A DNA stretch of 64,000 nucleotides from Adenophora triphylla var. japonica (lineage: Eukaryota; Streptophyta; Magnoliopsida; Asterales; Campanulaceae). The notes beneath the pieces were generated by a model, which saw only the letters and a list, made by a program, of their open reading frames with translations, was not told where the DNA came from and did no database searches. Position 1 is the stretch's first letter. Each line of letters starts with the position of its first letter. Position numbers and translations under genes: made by a program. Positions 13,107-23,930 of this stretch are shown piece after piece. Location of the stretch: assembly GCA_022495995.1 (NCBI GenBank), contig JAFEMH010007010.1:1-64000 (forward strand), in the 5' to 3' direction.

Positions 13107-13119
13107 TTGGTATCAGAGC
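13107..13119 (+). other. Primer-binding site (initiator Met tRNA)
   Basis: TTGGTATCAGAGC, an exact match to the common plant primer site, starting one base after the LTR end. Confidence 0.9.
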
Positions 13120-13169
13120 AAAGGACGATCCAAGGATTATCATGGTTTGGAGATCAAGAAAACAACGAC

Positions 13170-13781
13170 ATGAAGGCACTCCTCCAAAAATTGATCGCCT
13201 CGAATGTCACCTTAATCAAATCTGTTGTTAATGGGATCAATGATAGTTTGATTCATGCTAATCAACAAGCGAAATATTATTTTTCTAAGGAGGAGGAACT
13301 TTCAAAGGAGGCCAACTTCCACCATGATTTCTTTCTTCATTATGAATCCCTTCTTGTAAGCGGCCGACTTCCGCCAGAAAAACAATTCATAGTGGATTTG
13401 CATAGAGAGTATAGGGATGAAGCTTTAAAAAAATCTGAACCTCTTTGGCACATAGCTTGTTCTTATTTGAAACAAGTTCGACGTTTGAAAGCACAAAAAG
13501 CTATTGAATTGAAGCGTCTTGAGGAGGAAGAACGTCGCCTTGTTATTGAAGAATTTCCTACTCAAGAAGAAGTTTTTGATGAAAAGGTTATGGATGAAGC
13601 CAACAAGAATCAAGATCCGAAAATTATAACTTTCGAAAGAATAGAGGTTAGTAATAATTTTATTTCTATGGTTGAAGATTCCGTTCCAAATCTTGAGGAA
13701 GAAGAAATTATTTGTGATCTAGAGGACGATTTGATTCATATAGAGGACGGGGGAGGACGATCAACGAAAAGATGGGATTGA
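13170..13781 (+). CDS. Single ORF of the small LTR element (203 aa, gag-like by position)
   Basis: Start chosen at the first in-frame ATG after the primer site (MKALLQKLIASN). The frame is also open upstream through the primer site. The product is hydrophilic and mostly helical-looking, with a K/E-rich coiled-coil-like middle (about residues 115-150, LKRLEEEERRLVIEE) and an acidic tail. No zinc knuckle, protease or polymerase motif is present. Its place between primer site and polypurine tract is that of gag, but sequence alone does not let me assign it to a gag family. It is intact, unlike every other retrotransposon frame here. Confidence 0.7.
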   Translation: MKALLQKLIASNVTLIKSVVNGINDSLIHANQQAKYYFSKEEELSKEANFHHDFFLHYESLLVSGRLPPEKQFIVDLHREYRDEALKKSEPLWHIACSYLKQVRRLKAQKAIELKRLEEEERRLVIEEFPTQEEVFDEKVMDEANKNQDPKIITFERIEVSNNFISMVEDSVPNLEEEEIICDLEDDLIHIEDGGGRSTKRWD

Positions 13782-13915
13782 TAGTCTTATTTTATATCCA
13801 GGACAAAATTGATTTCCCTCAAATCTTGCACAAAGGGCAAATGTATTCAAAGTATTTATTCCGATGGTATGGTTCTTGTCAAAGATCGAACGAGGATTCG
13901 GGGCGAATCCTTTTT

Positions 13916-13929
13916 GAAGTGGGGGTATA
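13916..13929 (+). other. Polypurine tract of small LTR element
   Basis: GAAGTGGGGGTATA directly before the 3' LTR. Confidence 0.75.
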
Positions 13930-14462
13930 TGATGTAGAACGAGATATTAATTATTTGCGTATCTTTTATTATTTTAATTGTATTTTCGGAATTAATATTA
14001 GTAGGATGATTAGAAGAGGTTTTAGAGTAGATTTAGGTAAGTTTTATTAGTTTTTGACTTATATTTGATTACTATATAGGTTAGACATTATTTTAGGACT
14101 CTATTTCTTATTTTTCAAGCTTTATAGGCACTATAAAAATAGGCTTAAGTTGTAATCCGAATTTAGACTTTGATTAATAAAAAAATAGATTGCTTTTGCA
14201 TCTTGTTAGGGTTTTTCCCTGTTGAAGGTGGATTCCTTCGAGAAGGTGGATTCCTTCTGCCGAAATCAAGATCTTCCTTAATTGGTTGATTTTGTCGGGG
14301 TTCTCATCATTGGTGTTTGCCTTGCAAAACCCTAGTTCGTGGATTCGATCTAGGTCAAACAATACGTTGATTCGGTTGTTTGCCTATCCGGTTACTTATT
14401 TTATTTTATTATTCCGCTGCGTTCATTCTATTTATTCCGCTGCGTTCATTCTATTTACATCA
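13930..14462 (+). repeat. 3' LTR of small LTR element
   Basis: Matches the 5' LTR but carries a second copy of a 23-bp block starting ATTCCGCTGCGTTC just before its end, making it 533 bp. Followed by the TSD TACAC. Confidence 0.95.
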
Positions 14463-15078
14463 TACACCCACACACACCTCCTGTAATCCAGACACACACT
14501 CACCAATCCCTACCCTTTAAACCCTGTTCCAAACCAAAACCCTTACCCCAAAACCTCTACTTCAACAACAAACAACCCTAGTGTGTTAATTCACAAATTC
14601 CAAAATCCTAAGACTGTACTTTAGGTGTAGAATTAGTTTGTAAACACTCAAGACTGTACTTTGAGTGTATTATTTGTTTTGTAAAATCTTGACTGTACTT
14701 CAAGTTGTAAAAACACTTAAGACTGTACTTTAAGTGTATCCCTAGTTGACTGTACTAATTAGGAAGAGGAAGTTCAAGGAACTTGCCTAAATCAATCATT
14801 TGTAATTTTTGTTGATTAAAGATTATAATAAAATTGATCTCACTTGTCAAGATTGACAGTGGGGGTGGATGTAGGAGGAGTGAACTCTGAACCACTTTAA
14901 ATTCTCTGTGTTATTACATTTCTGCAATCACACTCACACACTTGCATTATTTCTTTGTGTTCTTTGTCCTATCATTATTTCAAGCTTCTCTTATTCCGCT
15001 GCACAATTCAACAATCATCTGACAGCTAAGCCAAATCATAGCTGTCTGATCATCTGTATATCAACAAAGGGCCTTTCA

Positions 15079-16650
15079 CTATTGTTTCCAGAATGTCTCT
15101 TTTGGCAGCAGGGTTTAGTAAACCATTTTCAAAACCGGTTAAACTTATAAAATGAATAAGTAATTCATACGAACTCGAAATTGGATGGTTCAAGAGTCCA
15201 AATTGAGTATTTTTAGGTGATATTTCAAATGGAATTGGTTTTATAAACTAAATCTGTAATGATCATTTCCAGATATTCTATTTTACTATTATGGTGTGCT
15301 TATTGTAGTATGTGGAAATACTTGATATCCTTGAACTCTAAGTTGTGATACTTCTTATTATGGATAATATTGTAACATGGATTGTTATAGTAAATGTGTA
15401 GACCTTATGTGTTTCACATTTTGGACTCATTGGTATATTGCGATATAAATGCTAGGATTTCCTACTTTGGAATTCCTAAATTATTTTGGGATTGGTTCGA
15501 GGATTTATAGCCGTTGTGCTAATATGTTGAATACTTGTTATAGTATTTCTATCTTTATGATATTCTATTGTTGTAGGATTCCCTACTTTGGAATTCCTAA
15601 ATTGTACTTGTTGAAATAAAGATTTATAGCCGTTGTGCTAATATGTTGAATACTTGTTATAGTATTGCTATCTTCATGATATGCTATTGTGGTATGTATC
15701 CCTACTTTGGATCATACAATGTTTGGTTAAGCAAGTATGTTATTACTGTGCTTAGTTATGAAAATCCAGCTGGTATTTGTTTGTTGGGCAATGTTATGGA
15801 ATTATAATGGCACCGAGCCAAGTTCATTATAATTCATACATTGGTAACCCGGATTTGTCCCCCTTGTGTGGGATTAGTGGGCTAGCGTCTCCTTTTGAGG
15901 TAGATGGTCTAGTTTCACTGGGGATATGACTGTGTGTCAGAATCCCTATGGTACTGTTATTGTTTATGGTTCCGGAACCGCTTCATCAACTGTTCTTTCT
16001 TTGCTCGGATGTGTATATCCTTTTGGAGATAAAACCTTGGCTCAGTATCCTTCTAAGTGTTACTTTATCGTACTTATGTGTTGTGATATATTCATGATGA
16101 GCTGGTCGTTGTTTCCAACCGGTATGGGACGGTTGGCGGCAGGGAGCCTCTCTATTATGTGGATATGTCTTTTGATGTGTTGCATCTTGTTTGGCATCTT
16201 GCTGCATTCATAATAGCTTATTGAGATTTATTCTCACCCCTTCCCCTTTCTTGTTTTATATTGTCTTTGAGACATTGACTGAACCGGTGAGGCCGGGGAT
16301 AAGAGTGTGGACTTTGGCTTTTGGGACTTGTCAGGTTATGAAAATAAGTAGGTTGTCTGGAGTCTTTATTAAGTAATAATCTTTTATAAAGTTGTATAGA
16401 AAACTCTTTGTAAAACAATGTTATTTGGGGGGTTTTCGATGTAATTTATCAGATCATAGTTTATTGAAGTTGTTGTTGAAATTTCCTCCAAAGTGGAGAC
16501 ATTATCAGTTGGTTTTAATTTGGAAGTTGAGAATCAGTTTTCTTTTGAGATGAAATAAAAGTTTTAAAATTTCAAGGTGAGTTTTCTTAGTTTGGGCCTC
16601 TCAAGCTCGGGATACGCGTTAGGATCCGGGTTGGGGTGCTCACAGACACT
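15079..16650. repeat. Old gypsy-like LTR sequence (unassigned)
   Basis: No convincing gene. The right part has words typical of long plant gypsy LTRs (GGCACCGAGCC at about 15,809; GGATCCGGGTTGGGGTG followed by CTCACA at about 16,622-16,643). Edges are not clear, no TSD or primer site was found, and the family is a guess. Short plus and minus reading frames at 15,926-16,376 look fortuitous. Confidence 0.35.
15446..15712. repeat. Tandem repeat, about 120-bp unit
   Basis: Two units plus the start of a third. Each has TACTTTGGAATTCCTAAATT, then TTATAGCCGTTGTGCTAATA, then ACTTGTTATAGTATT and CTATCTT. They sit inside the gypsy-like LTR material and probably arose by local duplication. Confidence 0.75.
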
Positions 16651-16784
16651 GTCAAGCAGGCCTCACTTTGAAGAATTTGTAGCGTTTTCAGGTTTTTATT
16701 TGTTTTATAATCTGATTTTGATTTAAATATTATTGTAATTACTTTTATTGATATTTGTAATTATAGAATAGTAGATTGGTTATA

Positions 16785-17162
16785 ACAGGTGTCTCTAGTT
16801 TTGGACCATATTGGGATCATGTAATAGGTTACTATAAGGCAACCTTTGAATGGCCTGAGCGGTTTCTGTTTCTCAAGTACGAGGACATGCATTATGATAC
16901 TCTCAATCAGGTGAAGAAATTGGCAAGGTTCATGGGCTATCCTTTCTCGCTGGAAGAAATGTCAAAAGGTGTTGTTGAAGAAATTATACAACAATGCAGC
17001 TTTGAGACTATGAGCAATGTAGAGGTGAACCTGAAGGGTAAGCTTCTAGATGGGACACACAATGCTGTATTCTTTCGGAAAGGAAAGGTTGGGGATTCAA
17101 AGAATTATCTCACATCTAAAATGGTGGAGCGACTTGATGGGATTACTAAGGAAAGGTCTTGA
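16785..17162 (+). pseudogene. Sulfotransferase copy 1: 3' part only
   Basis: C-terminal part of a plant cytosolic sulfotransferase (transfers sulfate from PAPS to small hydroxylated substrates). Readable from GPYWDHVIGYYKATFEWPER to RKGKVGDSKNYLT, the 3'-phosphate (PAPS) binding region near the C-terminus. The 5' half, with the PAPS 5'-phosphosulfate loop and catalytic histidine, is absent. The last residues are lost through a 7-base deletion relative to copies 2 and 3 at about 17,152, giving an early stop. The base run before 16,785 ends ATAACAG, like a splice acceptor, so the missing half could have been a lost upstream exon. Confidence 0.85.
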
Positions 17163-17205
17163 TATTGGATATTAAGCAATAACTAACTAAAACTCCCTCA
17201 TAATA

Positions 17206-17302
17206 CACTCCCTCCGTTCCTAAGTGAATGTCGAAAAATAAATCAAATTTGCTCACGATCAAGAGCAAATTTGAAAGAAGAAAAATCGACATTCGAGGAG
17301 TA
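17206..17302. mobile_element. Stowaway-like MITE in 3' flank of sulfotransferase copy 1
   Basis: Starts ACTCCCTCCGTTCCTAAGTG and ends in the inverted form TCGACATTCGAGGAGT. The same MITE lies at the matching place behind copy 3 (28,539-28,644) and is absent behind copy 2. Confidence 0.75.
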
Positions 17303-17694
17303 TTATGTATGTTGAGAGGGATGTATTGCGTGGTTAATCAAGATAAAGCTTCCAAGGTTGCTTTTGAATTGAAGTAGCAATAGTAAGTCAGTTTGGAGAG
17401 CATGTCAATCTTCTTATTGCAGAGGGATCGTATGTTATCACTATTTGGTATGCATTGTTCTTTTAATTCCAGTTTCTTTATATCTTAAATAGCTACTCAA
17501 ATTAATACAAGCTGATCGCAGCTATAATCCAATTAACATTCATGTCTTTTATGTTCCCAAAATTACTTCTTAGATGCCTTAATCTTCTCTAAAATTAATA
17601 TTTTGGTAGTCCTGAGTTTCAACTAATGAAGATGACAATTGGGTTTTCTATTAATGAATACCTTAAGCTATTGCATGATTTACACTTCAACGTG

Positions 17695-17870
17695 TCTTTG
17701 GAGAGGTGATCTCGAGCCTTCCAAAGGGTAAAGGCATGATAACAAAATATGTCTACCGATAATAAGGCTTTTGGTATCCTCATGGTATCCTCCAACCTGT
17801 GATTTTCGCACAACATAATTCCAAGGCCCAATCAACTGGTATCATTTTGGCATCAAAGCCCAAATGTCTT
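17695..17870 (+). pseudogene. Sulfotransferase 5' fragment
   Basis: Matches the N-terminal third of copies 2 and 3: GEVISSLPKGKGMITKYVYR, two in-frame stops, then GFWYPHG and a stretch ending ASKPKC, the start of the PAPS loop. It stops there. It lies downstream of copy 1, so it is a separate broken copy and not the missing half of that gene. Confidence 0.75.
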
Positions 17871-17879
17871 TCAACATGG

Positions 17880-18199
17880 AAAATCAGCGTTGACACCATC
17901 CCCTGAGGATAAGGTCTACCTATTCGGAGAGTTCACCTGTGGTGTCAGCCTTGACGATATTCTAAGATAACATCCAGTAGGATATCGCACACATAAAATG
18001 ACGATATCCCCTATGTCCAGCATAAGGGTAATGATCTTGATAGGTGCAAAAGGACGAAGAGAACGATCCCATTACTTGCCCGTACAATAACTCTGCATGT
18101 CATGTCAGAGTACGAGCCAATGCAACACGTGTACATTGTATGAGAGTGACAGAACACCCTTTCGGCACTATATATAACCCTCCTATAAACATAACAAGG
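17880..18199. other. Unassigned spacer with promoter-like TATA
   Basis: No gene seen. CACTATATATAACCC at about 18,166-18,180 resembles an LTR or promoter TATA region, but no partner LTR was found. Confidence 0.25.
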
Positions 18200-18201
18200 T
18201 A

Positions 18202-18503
18202 CTCCCCCCTACCTCAATTATAAGCAAAATTTTGACTTTTTTGGCCTGAATAGAGGCAAATAACATCAATTTCAAAGCAAAAATCATTAAGTGAAACTCT
18301 ATTTAATTTTATTTTACCAAAAATATCTCTGATTAATTATTCATTTTCAATGACAAGTAAGCATTTATTACACATTTAATTTGAGGATATGTTAGTAATT
18401 TTAACATTTTTTAATTATAAAATCAAGACAATTAACTACCTCAACTACTTTATTAATATGTGTAAAATTGGTTATTTTTGCTTATAATTGAGGCCGGAGG
18501 TAG
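18202..18503. mobile_element. MITE with long terminal inverted repeats
   Basis: Left end CTCAATTATAAGCAAAA and right end TTTTGCTTATAATTGAG are inverted copies, flanked by TA. About 18,511-18,622 repeats the right-hand end again (ATCAAGACAATTAACTAC to GGTCGGAGGGAGTA), so the 3' part was duplicated after insertion or came from a second copy. Confidence 0.75.
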
Positions 18504-19195
18504 TAGGCTCGGATGTCCAAATTATCAAGACAATTAACTACATCAACTACTTTCTTAATATGTGTAAAATTAGTTATTTTTGCTTATATTTGAGGTCGGA
18601 GGGAGTAGGCTCAGATGTCCAAATTATTATCTCTCCATTCTGATATCTTCTTCTTCACCCTTTCACACACATAGCTCCATACATTTTCTAGGTGTTAGCC
18701 AAGAGTTCTTACTCTCACGCCTGCGGTTAAAGATGAGTGGATCGGTTCGATGGAGCCCCTTAACCAAAGGAACACACACCCACCCAACCCCCCTGCGATG
18801 CCGCGCAAAAAGCTTATTGTTGTTTCATCTATTTCAGGTTGAAGGTCAGCATTATCGGTTATCCACCTAGCTCAAATATTCGAACCAAGTTGCACACCAG
18901 ATTTTACAATGGCAGCATCAGTAATTTTGTTGGTGCTACTACTGCTACCTGTAGACACCCCCATTCTGAACTCATTATTACATGATTACACTACTCTTAG
19001 TCTCGCCTTTGTAATTTGATGAAGATTCGTTAGTTTAGTCAAGTTTTGTTAGGTTTCTAGGTTTCTGACTAACTTCGTTAATTTGGACATAACTAACATA
19101 ATAACTATAGAGGGGAAAACAGGAAATCTGTGATGCTTGTCTCGCACGGTTTCGAATCTGATTCACTTTCCTTATCCGCTTCGATTTCTTTCTTG

Positions 19196-19610
19196 CACTA
19201 CTAGAAACCGGATCTTTAGCAACGGAATTATCAGCGATGGAATATTTTCATCCCTATATATCGACTGAATGGAAGCTAGGTACCGTTTACACCGACGAAA
19301 TTATCAGCGGCGGAATATTTCCACCACTAAAAACGAATATTCGGAGAATATTCGTTCCAATACCGTCACTGATGTATGTTGACTGATGTATGTTGACTGG
19401 TCGTCTAACTTTATCGGCGGAATAATCCGAATGTAGAAAAATATCAGCGGCGGAATTATTCCGTCGGTGGTTATTTAGAATTTTAAATAAATCAAAATAA
19501 CCCAGTAGCGAAAATTTCCGCCAGTGAAATTTCAATTTTAACTACATTAAATTACCTCAGTGGCAGAATTATTCCGTCGGTGGTTAAATTACAATTTTAG
19601 TTAATTTTTT
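19196..19610. mobile_element. CACTA transposon end (one terminus only)
   Basis: CACTACTAGAAA is the terminal motif of CACTA (En/Spm) elements, and the next 400 bases contain repeated words such as TCAGCGGCGGAAT and TTATTCCGTCGGTGG in both orientations, as in CACTA subterminal regions. No matching TTTCTAGTAGTG end was found on the right, so the element is truncated. Confidence 0.65.
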
Positions 19611-19613
19611 TTA

Positions 19614-20283
19614 ATTTTTTTTTGGGTAAATAAAACTATTTGAGATGTTATTTAGTAGTGAACTTTTTTACAAAAAGTTATATAAAAAAAGTTAAGAATT
19701 TTTAAAGAAATGAAAGTATATAATAGAAAAAAGAGGGACGGACAATATCATTTACTTTTTTAATTTTTAATTTTTTTTTTTTTTGGATAAATAAAACTAT
19801 TTGAGATGTTAGTTAGTAGTGATTTTTTTTTTTTACAAAAGGTTATATAAAAAAGTTAATAATTTTTAAAGAAATGAAAGTATATAATAGAAAAACAGAG
19901 GGACGGACAATAGCATTTACTTTTTTAATTTTTTTAATTTTTTTTTTGAATAAATAAAATTATTTGAGATGTTATTTAGTAGGGAATTTTTTTTCAAAAA
20001 GTTATATAAAAAAAGTTAATAATTTTTAAAGAAATCAAAGTATAAGATAGAAAAAAAGAGGGACGGACAATAGCATTTACTCTTTAATTATTATTTTTTT
20101 TGAATAAATATAACTATTTGAGATATTAGTTAGTAGGAAATTTTTTTACAAAAAGTTATAAAAAATTTAATATTTTTAAAGAAATGAAAGTATATAATAG
20201 AAAAAAAGAGGGACGAACAATAGCATTTACTTTCTTAAATTTTTAAATTTTTTTTTTTTAATAAATAAAACTATTTGAGATGC
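19614..20283. repeat. Tandem repeat, about 160-bp unit, 4.3 copies
   Basis: The anchor word ATAAATAAAACTATTTGAGAT (with small changes) recurs at about 19,627, 19,788, 19,951, 20,105 and 20,262, giving steps of 161, 163, 154 and 157. Each unit also has an AAAGAAATGAAAGTATA-like block and GAGGGACGGACAATAGCATT. Confidence 0.9.
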
Positions 20284-20949
20284 CCTAAAACCTTCTACAC
20301 CCAAAACCTTAATCTGATTGATTTCTTCATACTTTTGACTCCTAAATTGGTGATCAAGAAATTCATACCTATAAATACAAGATATCCTCCTTCGTATTTC
20401 GGAAATTTTCGATCTTAAATTTTCCCTTACGCACAAAAACTATATCGAATCTCCCTCTAAGTTCATTCTCAACATCTCTCCTACGAAGATCTCAAGCCTT
20501 TGTCAATGTTGGAATCACTCAAAATCACAATGTAAACTCCTATACCGTTTATATTCTCTTCTCAACATCTCTATTGACTTTTAGAGTAGTGTAGTCTCAT
20601 CAAAAGGGTTAGTCCAATCTATGGGAATGGTCTCGAAGCAATAACCCGACATTCCAAACTAATCAATTAAACTAATTTGTTTATATGCTTTTTACATGTT
20701 TATTTGTTTAATTCGATTCTTTGAACAATTCAATAAATACCTAGAAGCAAGACTAATCTTATAATTTGGTGGAATTGGTGCTCCTTAACCTTCCAATTTC
20801 ATAACTTAACCTCCGAACCCATGAAATCTGAATTTGGTCTATGTTCCTTGAAATAACATGGTGGCAACTCCAAAATCAAAAAGAGAATTAAAGGATTAAA
20901 CTTTGTCTTGAATCGGAAAAGGGTTTTTTCTCGCATTCTCACACTACCC

Positions 20950-21650
20950 TTCCCTAAATGACCGTCTAATTTTCTTTTATTGTATCAAAATTAATAAATA
21001 ACTTTAGACCATTAGACCACGTTCTATGTAGCTAACCTAAAAGTGGCACAACATTTTTGTTGAATGGAAAATTAACAAGTCAAATTTGAGGCCATTAGCT
21101 CATTATTTCGCTAGCCTAAAATGGGCACTCGTCAGGGAAAACAAGAGCTAATAGAATTCAGAAACTGTTTATCATTAAGTGAGACTCGGTAACGAATAGA
21201 GTTGTCATTTGAATGTAGTAATGCAAAACAGTATGGGATACTACAATAGGAGAAGTAGAAGCTCCTTACCTTCATTCCCTTAATGACATCCTCAAGAACA
21301 GCAACCTACAATATACAAGTAGAAGTTAACGTTGTGAAGCTCTCAACTTTGTGAACAATAGGATATTAGAAAACACACCTCAATAGATTCCTTTGTTAAT
21401 GCAAGATTCTGCAGTTTTTTATCAGCAGCTGTTTAAAGACCCTCCTACAAATTCACAAGAGCAAAAAACTGATAATTGCATCTGAATATAAGCATAGCTC
21501 AAGTTACTTAACTATCTTTCTAAGAAAAACAGGACGGGATTCCTTGTCATGGCACTTCGGCCTCAAGTTATTTGACTGCAAGCCAGATAATAAATGTGTA
21601 AGACACAGAAATGATCCACACAATTTTGGGACAAGTGAAGATGGATAAAA
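20950..21650. other. Intergenic, no feature recognised
   Basis: AT-rich single-copy-looking sequence. No open frame above about 60 codons looks real on either strand. Confidence 0.4.
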
Positions 21651-21656
21651 ATGCTA

Positions 21657-21960
21657 CTCTCTCCGTCCCAGACTAAGAGATCTACTAAGGGATTGCTCGC
21701 TTATTAAGAAAACATTAAGAAATGCATAAACAAATTTAAAGTGGGTTAAGGACATCATTGTCAAAAACACTATTGATTATTTAAGTAGGTAAAAAGTAGG
21801 GTAGTAAGTAATGTTTTTTTGTAATTCTTCAAAAGGAAGAGGATATAAATGTCCAAAACACTATTCATTAGTATGTTATTTTAGAAATAAAGCAAAGTAG
21901 GACACTTAGTCTGGGACGTACCAAAAAGGAAAGTAGTACTATTAGTCGGGACGAAGGGAG
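21657..21960. mobile_element. Stowaway-like MITE, about 300 bp
   Basis: Left TCTCTCCGTCCCAGACTAA, right TTAGTCGGGACGAAGGGAG, flanked by TA on both sides. No coding capacity. Confidence 0.8.
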
Positions 21961-22287
21961 TATAATTTACTAAACCTAATAGTCACATAGACATTCACTC
22001 TTAAAAGCAAAGAACTATTCACATGCCAAACACTTTTCATCACAAGTTTTTAAGGCAATAATGCCTGTCAACATCTAATGGGTACTACAGACAGTGTAAA
22101 AGAATGCTTTTAGCTGATGGTCCATCGGTTCTAAAATAAATGTTGCATTTGATTTGTCAATGTTTTTTAGGAGTGTATGATTATTGATTGGCTGGCAAGA
22201 ATAAATGAGTATAATTACTAATAGCGTGGAAAAGAGAAAAATCAGTTTGTGTGTAGGTGATTGAGTGACCTACAATGAATTATAAAA

Positions 22288-23930
22288 GGGGAAATTACCG
22301 CAAAGTCCTTCACCCTAAGGCAATCGACCAATTAAGACAAGGATTTTGTAATTTAACCACCTAGTCAAACATCATAATCAAAATTTCACATAGTCCCTTG
22401 CTAGTTTAATGACACCCAAACTACTCTCACACAAACACACGCATGTTATCTCTTTGCCCGTCTCCCTCACCATCTCCGACCACCCATTCCCCATCTCCGA
22501 CCACCCTTCCCCTACCCTACCCTCCTCCGGCGACCCCTCGCTTTCCCCATCTCCGCCGACCCCCTCTTTCCCCACCTCCGGCGACCTACTCTGTCCTCGA
22601 AGGAGCCCCACTTCCCTCCGTCTCTTCGCCTCTTTCCTTCACCGTCATCGACACATCCCCTCCAATCTATGGGTCATCTCTGATTTGTTCGTGAATCATG
22701 ACCAGAGGATCTAGGGTTTCTGCAAAAAGAGAGAATACAATTATAATACTTTTCTTATGCTTCCTTGGCTCTTGAGTTTCACTTCTCTCATTTCGTTCTT
22801 TGTTAGCTTCTTTGTAAATTTAATAGGCTGATTTAAAAATAAAAGAAAAATCAAGAAGAATTTTGGTTTGGTCTTTTGAAATTTTGGGGATATGTTTGCA
22901 GATGTGTTTTATTGAAAACGATACATTGAACTGAAAATGTTCTTTGGAAATTGGAGGGTTGTTTCACTCTAAATAATTTACACTCACGTCCAATTCATAT
23001 TCAATTTTTCATAATCAGGTGTTTATCTTTTGGTGTGTGAGGGATTAAGCTAAACAGAAGTAAATCATAAAGGGATAGTACTAGTAGTGGTAAATGTATG
23101 TAAGATTTTCGAAACAAAATGGAGGAAGAAACTGGTGATGTTTTTTTCTTAAAGTAACGCAAGTGCCCCTTCTCCTAGCTTTTCAAGTGGCTGAAAACTG
23201 TGAACTTAACTAAAGCAACTGTGAACATAACAAATATGTCAAATAATCTCATAAAATAGCAAAAACAGAGATTATAAAAGACTAAAAACAACTGTGAATT
23301 TAACTTAAACAACTATGAACTTAACTAAACAATTGTGAATTTAACAAATATGTCAAAAATAACATAAAATTGTGGCCATAAAAAGACTAAAAACAAATGT
23401 GAACTAAACTAAAAACAATTGTGAACTCAACAAATATGTCAAAAAATCTCATAAAATTGCATAAATATAGGTCATAAAAAGACTAAAAACAACTGTGAAC
23501 TTAACTAAAAACAACCATGAATTAAGTAAATGGTAACCATTTTCATGCAGAGATTATGAAATTAGCTAAAACAACTATGAACTTCTCTAAGTTGCTTTTG
23601 AATAAATTGTGAAAAGTAACTGTGAACTTCTAAAAAACAACTGTGAACTTCTCAAATTTGCTTCATATTATATGTTGATGCTAATAGTTTGATTCGTCTT
23701 GACGATACAAATACAACGGTGGTTTCGGATTTATTTTTTGACTTCTAGATCTTAGGATATTTTATTTTAAAGTTTTGGGGGAAAAAAGAGAGAGAGGGGA
23801 GAGAGAAAGCGAAAGGGGGCTGGTGGAAAGCGTGCCATGTCATTAAATGAGTGGCACACGTGTAATTTCAGTTAAATTGCCAAGGACACGCACATCCATC
23901 TAAGAGTACAGGGCTTGATGGTAAATTTCC
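22288..23930. mobile_element. Possible non-autonomous MULE with imperfect TIRs
   Basis: The left edge GGGGAAATTACC and the inverse of the right edge (GGTAAATTTCC) match, and the similarity continues imperfectly for about 35 bases. Inside are a C/T-rich stretch (22,440-22,640) and a degenerate repeat. No transposase is seen, and a 9-bp target duplication could not be confirmed. Confidence 0.35.
23190..23660. repeat. Degenerate tandem repeat, about 100-bp unit
   Basis: The word AACTGTGAACTTAACTAAA and relatives recur at least ten times. A larger step of about 100 bases is marked by GACTAAAAACAA at about 23,280, 23,383 and 23,480, with AACAAATATGTCAAA in each. Confidence 0.7.

Larger units (their letters stand above)
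12596..14462 (+). mobile_element. Young non-autonomous LTR retrotransposon with one ORF (1,867 bp)
   Basis: Complete structure: TSD TACAC at 12,591-12,595 and 14,463-14,467, LTRs of 510 and 533 bp starting TGATG and ending TTACATCA, a Met-tRNA primer site, a 203-residue ORF and a GAAGTGGGGG polypurine tract. It has no protease, reverse transcriptase or integrase, so it needs another element for movement. By size it sits between TRIM and the gag-only (TR-GAG) class. The LTRs differ by only two substitutions and a 23-bp duplication, so insertion is recent. Confidence 0.93.
11971..15078 (+). repeat. 3' LTR of copia element, split by a younger insertion
   Basis: LTR sequence TGTTAGGACC...CCTTTCA occupies 11,971-12,595 and 14,463-15,078. 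The middle is the inserted element 12,596-14,462. A TATA box lies at 12,515-12,522. With the insert removed the LTR is about 1.24 kb. Confidence 0.9.
18950..20946 (+). repeat. Degenerate Tat-type LTR, interrupted
   Basis: Starts TGTAGACACCCCCATTCTGA, matching the 59,827 LTR start, and shares the CTAACTTCGTTA, CCTATAAATAC and AGAGTAGTGTAGTC segments with the LTRs at 53,833 and 59,827. The middle (about 19,196-20,283) is foreign: a CACTA end plus a tandem repeat. The right end is diverged and approximate. No internal domain follows, so it is a solo LTR or a remnant. Confidence 0.6.

Noticed and set aside
13107..13119. tRNA gene fragment at the TGGTATCAGAGC motif (also at 1,012 and 47,444)
   Set aside because: Each lies directly beside an LTR end and is a primer-binding site; no tRNA cloverleaf follows.
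14990..15002. The word TTATTCCGCTGC in the copia 3' LTR, shared with the ends of the inserted small element and absent from the 5' LTR
   Set aside because: Twelve bases are too few to claim template switching, and the surrounding bases differ.
15926..16376. Frames of 95 and 61 codons with hydrophobic stretches
   Set aside because: They lie in gypsy-like LTR sequence, overlap a minus-strand frame, and resemble no known membrane protein.
22409..22714. Open plus-strand frames of about 100 and 83 codons rich in Pro and Ser
   Set aside because: They come from a C/T-rich low-complexity stretch inside a probable transposon, overlap in two frames, and show no domain or conserved start.
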